Below are positions 1 through 5,627 of a stretch of DNA of 6,699 nt, piece after piece. Position numbers and translations under genes: made by a program. A model generated the notes under the pieces. It ran no database searches. It was not told the origin of the DNA and was given only the letters and a program-made list of their open reading frames with translations. Positions within the stretch are counted from its first letter, which is position 1, and every line of letters begins with the position of its first letter. The DNA is from Candidatus Cloacimonadota bacterium (lineage in GTDB: Bacteria > Cloacimonadota > Cloacimonadia > Cloacimonadales > Cloacimonadaceae), in the NCBI GenBank assembly GCA_023230245.1, contig JALNXT010000085.1, forward strand, positions 1 through 6,699, written 5' to 3'.

Positions 1-108
1 GTACGCTTCCTTTTTATGTGCCCAAGGTACCAAGCACACCACGCCTTTTACAGACTAATGGATCGGCCAGAGGTCGAGAGCATTCATGACTGCTCACTAT
101 ATAAATAG
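1..108 (+). CDS. C-terminal end of an unidentified, probably chromosomal gene
   Basis: Frame 1 is open from the first base to a TAG at 106-108, giving 35 residues that start VRFLFMCPRYQAHHAFYRLM and end HDCSLYK. The 5' part lies outside the window. I do not recognise the family from this tail. Three things support a real gene end. The frame is followed after one base by a GGAGG ribosome binding site and an ATG in normal operon spacing. Base composition is about 47% GC by hand count, clearly above the AT-rich phage DNA that follows. The direction is opposite to every phage gene here. I infer host chromosome flanking the prophage. Frame 3 is also open for about 28 codons but ends at a TGA without a following gene start, so it is less convincing. 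Confidence 0.5.
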   Translation, partial: VRFLFMCPRYQAHHAFYRLMDRPEVESIHDCSLYK

Positions 109-117
109 GGAGGAATT

Positions 118-141
118 ATGAAAATTATATCAAAAAGATAA
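118..141 (+). pseudogene. 5' stub of an interrupted plus-strand gene
   Basis: GGGAGG at 108-113 lies four bases before an ATG at 118, an excellent translation start immediately downstream of the preceding plus-strand stop. The frame gives only MKIISKR and then TAA at 139-141. A start this well formed leading to seven codons suggests a chromosomal gene whose remainder was displaced by prophage insertion and should lie beyond the other end of the prophage. A short leader peptide is the alternative. The gene cannot be identified from seven residues. Confidence 0.35.
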
Positions 142-176
142 AATATTCCAATACTCAGCATTTGGCTTTTCATGGG
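120..176. other. Probable prophage attachment junction (attR side)
   Basis: Within these bases the sequence changes from higher-GC plus-strand genes to AT-rich DNA ahead of convergent minus-strand phage genes. Position agrees with phage gene order: lysis genes and accessory genes usually abut the attachment site opposite the integrase. No second copy of a core sequence is visible because the other prophage end is outside the window, so the exact crossover cannot be placed. No tRNA gene is seen at the boundary, so integration into a protein gene is more likely than into a tRNA. Confidence 0.35.
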
Positions 177-204
177 GTGGCTAATCTCGATTGCCTGAGA
201 CCAC
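177..204. repeat. Imperfect inverted repeat beyond the 237-residue gene
   Basis: GTGG (177-180) pairs with CCAC (201-204) and TCTC (185-188) pairs with GAGA (197-200), with a one-sided CTAA bulge and an eight-base loop. It lies just past the stop of the minus-strand gene ending at 212. There is no T-run after it in the minus direction, so it is a poor intrinsic terminator. It could equally be an arm of the phage attachment site. Both readings are weak. Confidence 0.2.
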
Positions 205-211
205 TATGCCT

Positions 212-925
212 TTACCAGAGAGCTATAACTTGCCTCCTGACTTCTTCTAATTTTCCACTCAACTCGTCAAAGTTTGCATTTATATCTTTGACAAAAACAT
301 TTTTCGTATCTTTAGCAATAATATTATTTGAGGAATCTTTTTCAACGATCGTAACGAAGTATTGCCCAGCTGTTAAATGATTTACAGCTTTGAACTCAAT
401 ATTTGTAGCAATTGTTTCTTGAAGAACAATATACTTTTCAGATGCAAACACAGCTTCAACTTTCAACTCAATATTTGTAACGCTTTCGTTTGATTTTTTA
501 AAGAATATGTTTAATAGACTAGAGTCTGATAGCAAAGCAAGATGCATGTTTTCTCTGTTTTTCTCAGCTATTTCATAATCCATTTTAGTATCGAAAGCAA
601 CTCTATCAGAATAATTATAAACAGCCGCTAATTCTAATGGTTCAGCTACATCATTAATGAAATAAATAACAGCTTTTTTGAACGGGGTATTGAAATCAAC
701 ATCAAACGATACGACACTTTTTAATGGCTTGAATGTTTTATCATCAATTAGAATCTTTTCAATTGCTGGATTTACGATTTTAAATAGATATTGAACAATC
801 TTATAGTTTTCATTTTGTTGCAATATCAAACTCGATTCATTGATCACGCATAATCCATTTCCAGAATCAGAAGATAAAGACAATTGGACCGTCTTACTTA
901 GTAATTTTTCTTGATACTTATCCAT
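212..925 (-). CDS. Unknown 237-residue protein, partner of the XRE-HEPN gene
   Basis: I do not recognise this protein. It has no signal peptide or membrane segment and looks cytoplasmic. Residues 1-115 mix strands and short helices. Residues 115-145 look helical. Residues 150-212 look like a beta-rich, possibly Ig-like domain, with alternating hydrophobics and a segment NLTAGQYFVTIVEKD-like in character (here HLTAGQYFVTIVEKD, 183-197). The last 25 residues (about 213-237) are a charged amphipathic helix that could form a coiled coil. The start is ATG at 925, preceded by TAGGAGG (934-940), where the TAG is the stop codon of the upstream HTH-HEPN gene. The gap is 12 bases, so the two genes should be co-transcribed and translationally coupled. 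By context it may be the antidote, regulator or sensor of the HEPN protein, but nothing in the sequence proves this. Confidence 0.85.
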   Translation of the reverse strand: MDKYQEKLLSKTVQLSLSSDSGNGLCVINESSLILQQNENYKIVQYLFKIVNPAIEKILIDDKTFKPLKSVVSFDVDFNTPFKKAVIYFINDVAEPLELAAVYNYSDRVAFDTKMDYEIAEKNRENMHLALLSDSSLLNIFFKKSNESVTNIELKVEAVFASEKYIVLQETIATNIEFKAVNHLTAGQYFVTIVEKDSSNNIIAKDTKNVFVKDINANFDELSGKLEEVRRQVIALW

Positions 926-933
926 TTTTTGTT

Positions 934-940
934 CCTCCTA
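934..940 (-). promoter_or_regulatory. Shine-Dalgarno overlapping the upstream stop codon
   Basis: The minus strand reads TAGGAGG: TAG ends the HTH-HEPN gene and AGGAGG serves the 237-residue gene, with its ATG at 925. A ribosome terminating on the first gene is placed directly on the start region of the second, which fits coupled synthesis of two interacting proteins. Confidence 0.75.
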
Positions 941-3229
941 AAGTTTTTCAACTATTTCTATACATCTCAATAAATCATCATCTGTGAATGCTACATTTGA
1001 ATTGCTGGAATGAACAAGGTTATTTCTTCTCATTCTCAATTTATGCAGCAAATTCTTAGTGTTTCCGATTCTAATATTATCTTCAGCATTTTTTCTGTCT
1101 GTTTCTAAATTCGAGTAATAGCTGTTATCTTCGTCATCATATGGATTAATCATTTCATGTAGTTGAAGATGATTATTCATAAATGTATCAATCATGGAGA
1201 ATAAATCTCCTTCATATCTATACCTATATTTTAAAATTCCCTCTAACAAAACACAGAGTTTGATAGTTGCATTATCAAGATTCCCTTTCGCAACTTCTTC
1301 TTTTATGAAATCAAAAGTAATTTCTGAAGTGACTTTATCATATTCCGCTTTCATTGCTTTTTCTTTTGTAATTGATTCAATTAATTCTTCTACCTTATTT
1401 ACGTAATTATCAAGATCCTCTTTTTTAAGAGCTTCGCATTCAGCAACTACGTCTTCTGAAAGGTTAAGTCGAATTATTGAATCGAATCCTAGAACTTCTA
1501 GTTGTCTAACAAGAAGTTTTTCAATTCTCTTCCCGTTTGGCTTCATAGACCCACAAATAATGGCCATATTTTTAGCTTCCAGCTTTTGAATTTCATCGTA
1601 TTGTTGATTTGATGCAGAGTATGTTCGGTAAGTTTTGAATCTATTGATCTCATCGTTACGCCGTTGAATTGATTCCACGTTTTTGTTATATAAATCAAGT
1701 TCTTCTTTGCTGAATCCAAATGACAAACGAGCATAGTCTTTAATTTTTTGTTTATCATTTGACAAGATGATATCTTCAAAATCATCGAGTTGGTAATCGC
1801 TAGCGAATTTAAATAAAGATTTGAAATCATTATTTTCTAAACATTTATAGATCAGTTCTATGTAAGAAATAGAGCCCTTAATAATCACATTTTCATAAAG
1901 ATCTTTTGCTTCACCAATTGATCTTTTTAGTGAAGGAACTTCTTTTATTACATTGATGCTTCCTATGACATTTCTAAAAGCTATTAACCCCATTCTAGTA
2001 AATTCTGAAATAGTTACTTCGTATTTGTTTGCTTTAGGATCTGCCTTAATTCTTAAGGTATCTATATCTTCGTCGGAAAGATAACTAACTTCAATTTTTA
2101 GCATTTTACCAACCTCCTTGTTATAGTCGTTAAACAATATTACAGAATTAACATCTAAGGATGCCTCGGCCTCTTTAAGAGCCGAATCAATTAATGGTAC
2201 AAATGCGAAATACTTAGGATAAGCGATTCCGTTATAAGATTTGCTTGAGTAGCATAAACCGGCTTGATAGCTCTTTTTTGCATTATAATATCCACCACGA
2301 ATATCGTTAGAAATATTATATCCAGCATAGGCAGAACCATTTTCCTTAAGGTTTTTATACAATAGATCAACTATAGTCTTTACTCTTGTCTCATCCTGTT
2401 TATTGTAAAGATGAAGCAATAAATAGTTTATTTGAGCACCAGTAGTAGGGATTTGAATATTTCTACCGAACATGTCAGGTTTATTTAAGACTAACAAGAA
2501 AGCAGGATCACAAATATAATCAATGACATCTCTTTTTGTTTCTTTTACATCTAAGAGTTTTTTTAATGTTTCTTCACTAATTGCATAAGGTTCGAACTCA
2601 TTGCTGTCTTTTTTTGGTGTGCCGATTCTAAACCATTTAAATTTAATAAGTTCAAGAATATCAATTCTTCCCAATGCCGCACACATTAGAACGAAATCAT
2701 CGAGATAATCCTTAACAAAACATGCTTCCGAGAATTGAGTTTTTTGATATCTTTTACAGTCGTTGTTCTTTGCAACAAAAGTTATAAATTTCTCTAATAA
2801 TGCACCGAAAATTTTGTAGCTCCGATTTGAAATAATCGCTTCTCTTTTTGCTTCAAGACTTTTTTTGTTTATTCGTCTGCTGAAGATATTTTTCTTTGAC
2901 GTTAAATCGAATAAAATATAATCATCATCGCAACCATATTTCGTAAAATTAATAAGATCATCTTTCTTAATGAGATATAATGCCTTTTTCTCTTGATCCA
3001 TATCATCAAGGGAGATAATCTCTTCTACTTTCCCGGTTAAAAGATAGTCAATTGTTACACCAAAAATCTCTGCTAGTTTTGCTAGCAATGTTATATCGGG
3101 ATTGCCATCACCAGATTCCCATTTACTCACAGCTTTATCTGTGATATTTAGTTTTCCGGCAAGTTCTAATTGAGTCATTGCCTTTTCTTTTCTCAGACTC
3201 TTAATTCTTGAATTTAATGTTTCTGCCAT
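938..3229 (-). CDS. XRE helix-turn-helix protein with C-terminal HEPN ribonuclease-like domain
   Basis: The protein has 763 residues from ATG at 3229. Residues about 7-66 form a clear XRE/Cro-CI helix-turn-helix: RIKSLRKEKAMTQLELAGKL, then ITDKAVSKWESG and the typical end FGVTIDYLLTGK. Residues about 95-540 are mainly helical and unrecognised. Around 551-590 there is a strand-GS-turn-helix segment (MAIICGSMKPNGKR) of unknown meaning. Residues about 650-763 have the helical pattern of HEPN domains: a first helix with IKLCVLLEGILKY and a later helix with R-N-N-L-V-H, giving R735-x4-H740, the R-x4-6-H motif of HEPN RNases. HEPN domains are common in toxins, abortive-infection proteins and anticodon nucleases. 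RNA cleavage and autoregulation by the HTH are inferences. The gene lies after the lysis genes, is visibly AT-richer than the tail genes, and forms an operon with the 237-residue gene. An alternative is a large regulator with an inactive HEPN fold. Confidence 0.88.
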   Translation of the reverse strand: MAETLNSRIKSLRKEKAMTQLELAGKLNITDKAVSKWESGDGNPDITLLAKLAEIFGVTIDYLLTGKVEEIISLDDMDQEKKALYLIKKDDLINFTKYGCDDDYILFDLTSKKNIFSRRINKKSLEAKREAIISNRSYKIFGALLEKFITFVAKNNDCKRYQKTQFSEACFVKDYLDDFVLMCAALGRIDILELIKFKWFRIGTPKKDSNEFEPYAISEETLKKLLDVKETKRDVIDYICDPAFLLVLNKPDMFGRNIQIPTTGAQINYLLLHLYNKQDETRVKTIVDLLYKNLKENGSAYAGYNISNDIRGGYYNAKKSYQAGLCYSSKSYNGIAYPKYFAFVPLIDSALKEAEASLDVNSVILFNDYNKEVGKMLKIEVSYLSDEDIDTLRIKADPKANKYEVTISEFTRMGLIAFRNVIGSINVIKEVPSLKRSIGEAKDLYENVIIKGSISYIELIYKCLENNDFKSLFKFASDYQLDDFEDIILSNDKQKIKDYARLSFGFSKEELDLYNKNVESIQRRNDEINRFKTYRTYSASNQQYDEIQKLEAKNMAIICGSMKPNGKRIEKLLVRQLEVLGFDSIIRLNLSEDVVAECEALKKEDLDNYVNKVEELIESITKEKAMKAEYDKVTSEITFDFIKEEVAKGNLDNATIKLCVLLEGILKYRYRYEGDLFSMIDTFMNNHLQLHEMINPYDDEDNSYYSNLETDRKNAEDNIRIGNTKNLLHKLRMRRNNLVHSSNSNVAFTDDDLLRCIEIVEKL

Positions 3230-3236
3230 ATTTATG

Positions 3237-3242
3237 TCCTCC
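3237..3242 (-). promoter_or_regulatory. Shine-Dalgarno that fixes the XRE-HEPN start
   Basis: GGAGGA lies seven bases before ATG 3229. The frame can be extended five codons to a TTG at 3244, but that TTG would place this ribosome binding site inside the gene. Starting at 3229 also begins the protein directly before the HTH (MAETLNSRIK), as is normal for XRE proteins. Confidence 0.8.
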
Positions 3243-3303
3243 AACTGACAACTACATCTTAATATTTAAGTGTGGAAAAGCCCACCTACTCTTCTTCTAG
3301 TTG

Positions 3304-3327
3304 AGTTTCAAACTTTACTTCAAGTTT
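3304..3327. promoter_or_regulatory. Overlapping palindromes, candidate operator of the XRE protein
   Basis: AGTTT-C-AAACT (3304-3314) is a perfect 11-base palindrome, and AAACTT-tacttc-AAGTTT (3310-3327) is a second perfect dyad sharing its AAACT half. The pair lies about 75-100 bases before the XRE-HEPN start. XRE proteins usually bind such short dyads as dimers and repress their own promoter. The link to this protein is inference, and AT-rich DNA yields chance palindromes. Confidence 0.35.
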
Positions 3328-3364
3328 AAAATTTGTATCTACCATTAGTTGAATTCATTTTAAC

Positions 3365-3375
3365 ATACTACGTAT
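3365..3375. promoter_or_regulatory. Short dyad ATAC-TAC-GTAT
   Basis: An 11-base perfect dyad with a three-base centre, in the same intergenic region and upstream of the overlapping palindromes. Its half-site differs from AAACT, so it would be a different operator class or chance. Confidence 0.2.
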
Positions 3376-3496
3376 TAAGATTAAGAAATAATATTTATGG
3401 TGCTAAAAGAATTTGTTAAGGTTACACATTTACATTTTTGCTTTACTCATATTTTTTAACAATAAAATCGTGAACTTTTTTGTGATGAGGTTTATT

Positions 3497-3525
3497 CATA
3501 TAGAGAAAGTACTAAAAAATATCAC
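3497..3525 (-). promoter_or_regulatory. Possible promoter for the XRE-HEPN operon
   Basis: On the minus strand GTGATA, a 17-base spacer and TATATG match the sigma-A consensus at four of six positions in each box. Transcription from here would give a leader of roughly 250 bases before the XRE-HEPN start and would pass through the palindromes at 3365 and 3304. The match is modest in very AT-rich DNA, so it is only a candidate. Confidence 0.22.
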
Positions 3526-3531
3526 TTAGTA
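3510..3531 (-). terminator. Weak hairpin just after the holin gene
   Basis: TACTAA (3510-3515) pairs with TTAGTA (3526-3531) around a ten-base loop, beginning 15 bases past the holin stop. In the minus direction it is followed by CTTTCTCT. The stem has only one G-C pair and is short, so termination would be inefficient. Some late transcripts may read into the XRE-HEPN operon. It overlaps the possible promoter and could be a binding site instead. Confidence 0.2.
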
Positions 3532-3546
3532 ATAATCGTATTCAGT

Positions 3547-3930
3547 TCAGTCGATGTGTTTTAGAGTATTAATTGTCGCTTCGATTTGAACAGTAAGCCA
3601 GGAACTAAGATCACCATGATTTTTTTCGATGTATTTAATCGTTTCATTCGACAACTGTGATAGGGTGATTTCCTTTGCCCTGTTTAATGCGACTTCTTGT
3701 GCTGTTTGATTAAACGCTCCACTCTTCTTAAGCGAGTCGACATACGTCTGAAATACGGTTTTAACTGAATTCAGAACAATGGCCGATGCCTCAGCGACGA
3801 TCTTTGCTGCTTTCTCATTTTCAATTTTCGTACCGATCCACTGAATTAACTTAGTGCCTAGCAAAGTAATAAGTGGAATAACCATAGCAGTTACAACGAC
3901 AGAAATAATATTAATAATAATTTCATCCAT
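3547..3930 (-). CDS. Phage holin, LLH family
   Basis: The 127-residue protein matches the LLH-type holin pattern (named after Lactobacillus phage LL-H) in length and layout. A single N-terminal membrane segment spans about residues 5-27 (IIINIISVVVTAMVIPLITLLG). A charged helical cytoplasmic part follows, with an Ala-rich helix (ENEKAAKIVAEASAIVLNSV) and a C-terminal helix to ATINTLKHID. Holins build up in the cytoplasmic membrane and open it at a set time so that the endolysin reaches the cell wall. The start is ATG 3930. AGGAGG lies in the last codons (GGA GGA TCT) of the preceding gene, three bases away. The stop is TGA, which argues against a TGA=Trp code. Unusually, no endolysin follows. 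Confidence 0.85.
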   Translation of the reverse strand: MDEIIINIISVVVTAMVIPLITLLGTKLIQWIGTKIENEKAAKIVAEASAIVLNSVKTVFQTYVDSLKKSGAFNQTAQEVALNRAKEITLSQLSNETIKYIEKNHGDLSSWLTVQIEATINTLKHID

Positions 3931-3933
3931 AGA

Positions 3934-4254
3934 TTAAGATCCTCCTTTTCCATGCAGATGTTTATTGCGAATGTGCTCATCAAACTTTGTTCCAAGATTT
4001 GTTGTTTCTGACTCAACCTTAATAAGGCGTCCGTCTAAATCACTATATCGTTCCTCAAGTTTATCGAGTGTTTTCTCAATTCGATCGATTGAAGATTTGA
4101 TGTATCCGACATCAGAGATCAATACGCCTTCGCTTTTGCCGATTTGCTTTTGATCGCCACGATCGTTGCGCCGGAAAGCTAATATTGCGAAAAAGATCGA
4201 CGAAAATGTTCCAAGAACACCAATGAATGCTAGTGCGGTAGAAATTGTGTCCAT
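3934..4254 (-). CDS. Small membrane-anchored coiled-coil protein of the lysis module (XhlA-like layout)
   Basis: The 106-residue protein has an N-terminal hydrophobic segment at about residues 5-27 (STALAFIGVLGTFSSIFFAILAF), followed at once by positive charges (RRNDRG). A long charged helix then runs from about 47 to 92 with heptad-like hydrophobics (IKSSIDRIEKTLDKLEERYSDL), ending in HIRNKHLHGKGGS. The size, single membrane anchor, coiled coil and place directly before a holin resemble the XhlA-type or holin-accessory proteins of Bacillota phages. A role in tuning holin timing or assisting membrane disruption is inferred, and family membership was not tested. ATG 4254 overlaps the TAA of the nucleotidyltransferase gene by one base (TAATG), with AAGGAGG just upstream inside that gene. 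Confidence 0.8.
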   Translation of the reverse strand: MDTISTALAFIGVLGTFSSIFFAILAFRRNDRGDQKQIGKSEGVLISDVGYIKSSIDRIEKTLDKLEERYSDLDGRLIKVESETTNLGTKFDEHIRNKHLHGKGGS

Positions 4255-4859
4255 TATCCTTTTTCCTCCTTAACAAGAAATGCTTTTAGAAACTCTAATA
4301 TTTCCTTAAAGTTGGCTCTGTGTTTTTCTAAATTTGCGTGTTTGTTTTTATAGTCAATGATGAATTCTTTGTCCCCATCACTGAGATGATATTCAAATTT
4401 TCCTGAATCTTGATAATGTCGGATCAAAGAGCGAATTCGATAAAGGTTATACAGCGATTTTTCATTTATCAAAGCCTCAAAACACGCTGAAAAATAATCG
4501 ATATTTATCCTTAACCAGACAGTTAAGTACTTTTTCCAATCAATATGGATGATTCTGTGGAATTCCTCTTTAAACTCTTCATCGATAAATTCGAGATTGT
4601 CCAAGGCCAAGAGTGTGTTGTCCATCCAAATCAGGTAATAATCTAAAATGCGATTATCGAAACGAAGTGCGCGTCTAAATGGTTCTAAACCAAACAATAT
4701 AAAGTCAACATTTTCTCTTTTTTCTAATCTAATGTCCCGATAGTTTTTAAGAATCACAACGTAGTCCTTATCACTATCATCACTTTGAACGCCATGAATA
4801 TAGGATCCGCATCTATAGATAGCTAGTACTTTCTTTCCATAAAATTTATCGGGTAACAT
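4254..4859 (-). CDS. Pol-beta-superfamily nucleotidyltransferase
   Basis: The 201-residue protein shows the minimal nucleotidyltransferase signature: G18-S19 in YRCGSYIHGV, then D30-x-D32 in SDDSDKDYVVIL, the two metal-binding carboxylates. A likely third is D52 in ENVDFILFGLEPF. The following layout, a helix with LEPFRRAL and an ILDYYLIW segment, resembles the predicted nucleotidyltransferases of the YcgL/COG3541 type. The C-terminal half (about 85-201) is helical, with RIRSLIRHY at 141-149. The enzyme should transfer a nucleotide from an NTP to an unknown acceptor (RNA, protein or small molecule). It lies between the tail-fibre and lysis genes and overlaps the former by 14 bases, so it is expressed late. 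Relatives occur in antitoxin/toxin and phage-conflict modules, so an accessory role is plausible but unproven. An upstream TTG at 4901 is possible but less likely. Confidence 0.85.
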   Translation of the reverse strand: MLPDKFYGKKVLAIYRCGSYIHGVQSDDSDKDYVVILKNYRDIRLEKRENVDFILFGLEPFRRALRFDNRILDYYLIWMDNTLLALDNLEFIDEEFKEEFHRIIHIDWKKYLTVWLRINIDYFSACFEALINEKSLYNLYRIRSLIRHYQDSGKFEYHLSDGDKEFIIDYKNKHANLEKHRANFKEILEFLKAFLVKEEKG

Positions 4860-5625
4860 AACATTTCCCTGGGGTGTGCGTCGATGAATAGGGCGAGACA
4901 ATGAGTCCAGAGGCGGTCAATTGAATCCCAACGTCATACCAAGATCCGTTGAACTTATATTGATATACTGCGCCACTGCCTGAAGCCGCAGCAGTAGAAA
5001 ATACCACATTCCATCCGGCAACAAATATATTTCCAAAACCATTATTTGCATTGCCAGAATGAATACCATTGTAGGTAAAGAAACGTCCGCTTACGCTGCT
5101 ATAGGTTCCCTGATAGGCAGGACCATATTGACTATTGATGCTAGCCCTCTGTGTAATATCACGATCTTCTGCGAGGAAGTCAGGACTATGGATTTTAGGT
5201 GCGTCATAATTACCGTCCAGGGTAAGTGATGACGCGGTTTTTGTATAGCGAGCAACTGGTAGTTCGTATATGAGACCGCCAAGTTGAAGATTCTCCTGGA
5301 TTAGGGAGGGATAACCGGATGGCATCTCCTTCTTCTCAAGTGACACAGTATTGTTTCCAAGATCAAAACAAATGACGACATAGCCATAAGCATTACCATC
5401 AAGCGCAACTGCGATTTTAGTATTCGATTCAACATAAACGCGACGTCCATAAACCTGCACGTATCCGCTTGAAAGAATAAGATAGTTATTGCTCGTCGTT
5501 ACATTCACGTTCCCGCCAAGTCCATAGATCCTGCCGTTGAGGTTTGATGCCATGAAGTGATTACAGTCAGCATCTTGTTTTGATGATACTGAGGCGGAGT
5601 CAAAAGTGATTTTTATTAAGGCCAT
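4846..5625 (-). CDS. Phage baseplate / receptor-binding tail fibre protein
   Basis: The 259-residue protein is probably an exposed tail-tip component. The first 145 residues are beta-rich and resemble N-terminal modules of Gram-positive phage baseplate proteins: start MALIKITFDSASVSSKQDAD, then SSGYVQVYGRRVYVES and GYVVICFDLGNNTVSLEKKE, ending in a linker ELPVARYTKT. Residues about 155-259 are rich in Gly, Ser, Asn and aromatics (GNANNGFGNIFVAGW, YQYKFNGSWYDVGIQL), typical of a receptor-contacting tip that binds cell-wall sugars. No cysteine-rich, lectin or enzyme motif is recognised. The start is ATG 5625, two bases after the previous stop, with GGGGGA inside the previous gene. GC content is higher than in neighbouring genes, as for exchanged host-range modules. 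The name by function is inferred from position and composition. Confidence 0.75.
   Translation of the reverse strand: MALIKITFDSASVSSKQDADCNHFMASNLNGRIYGLGGNVNVTTSNNYLILSSGYVQVYGRRVYVESNTKIAVALDGNAYGYVVICFDLGNNTVSLEKKEMPSGYPSLIQENLQLGGLIYELPVARYTKTASSLTLDGNYDAPKIHSPDFLAEDRDITQRASINSQYGPAYQGTYSSVSGRFFTYNGIHSGNANNGFGNIFVAGWNVVFSTAAASGSGAVYQYKFNGSWYDVGIQLTASGLIVSPYSSTHTPGKCYVTR
4866..4870 (-). promoter_or_regulatory. Ribosome binding site that fixes the nucleotidyltransferase start
   Basis: AGGGA lies six bases before ATG 4859 and inside the end of the tail-fibre gene. The frame is open back to a TTG at 4901, but that start would add 14 residues (MSRPIHRR...) ahead of the natural family-like beginning and has no good Shine-Dalgarno. 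The ATG is preferred. Confidence 0.6.
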
Positions 5626-5627
5626 TG

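Larger units (their letters stand above)
3230..3546. other. AT-rich intergenic region between lysis genes and the XRE-HEPN operon
   Basis: About 317 bases without a convincing gene. It should contain the end of the late transcript and the promoter and operators for the XRE-HEPN operon. Visible structure includes a weak hairpin at 3510-3531, a possible promoter at 3497-3525, an 11-base dyad at 3365-3375, and overlapping palindromes at 3304-3327. A second promoter-like match is TTAACA (3414-3419) with TAAATA 16 bases downstream on the minus strand, also weak. A 19-codon minus-strand frame (3286-3345, MVDTNFKLEVKFETQLEEE) has no ribosome binding site. No endolysin or other phage gene is found. 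Confidence 0.7.

Noticed and set aside
1..176. tRNA, tmRNA or SRP RNA as the integration target
   Set aside because: No T-arm GGTTCGA-type sequence, cloverleaf or conserved small-RNA core is visible on either strand; the plus-strand coding reading explains the region better.
162..380. Plus-strand 72-codon frame
   Set aside because: It is antisense to the well-supported 237-residue gene and has no ribosome binding site or recognisable protein character.
1194..1830. Open frames of 70 and 95 codons inside the XRE-HEPN gene
   Set aside because: Both are shadows in other frames of a long gene with recognisable domains at both ends.
3230..3244. TTG start giving a 768-residue HTH-HEPN protein
   Set aside because: The strong GGAGGA at 3237-3242 with seven-base spacing points to ATG 3229, and the extra five residues precede the normal start of an XRE domain.
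3286..3345. 19-codon minus-strand frame (MVDTNFKLEVKFETQLEEE)
   Set aside because: It has no Shine-Dalgarno, is very short and lies in an AT-rich regulatory region; frames of this size are expected by chance.
3520..3549. Mollicute genetic code (TGA as Trp)
   Set aside because: The holin ends at TGA with a natural family length, Trp codons are TGG, and reading through would add only seven residues.
4860..4901. TTG start giving a 215-residue nucleotidyltransferase
   Set aside because: It lacks a good ribosome binding site and would lengthen the overlap with the fibre gene to 56 bases; ATG 4859 has AGGGA six bases upstream.
4846..5160. Diversity-generating retroelement variable region at the fibre C terminus
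   Set aside because: The tip is Gly/Asn-rich, but no reverse transcriptase, template repeat or near-duplicate of the segment is present in the window.
5091..5282. 63-codon minus-strand frame inside the tail-fibre gene
   Set aside because: It is an alternative-frame shadow without its own ribosome binding site.
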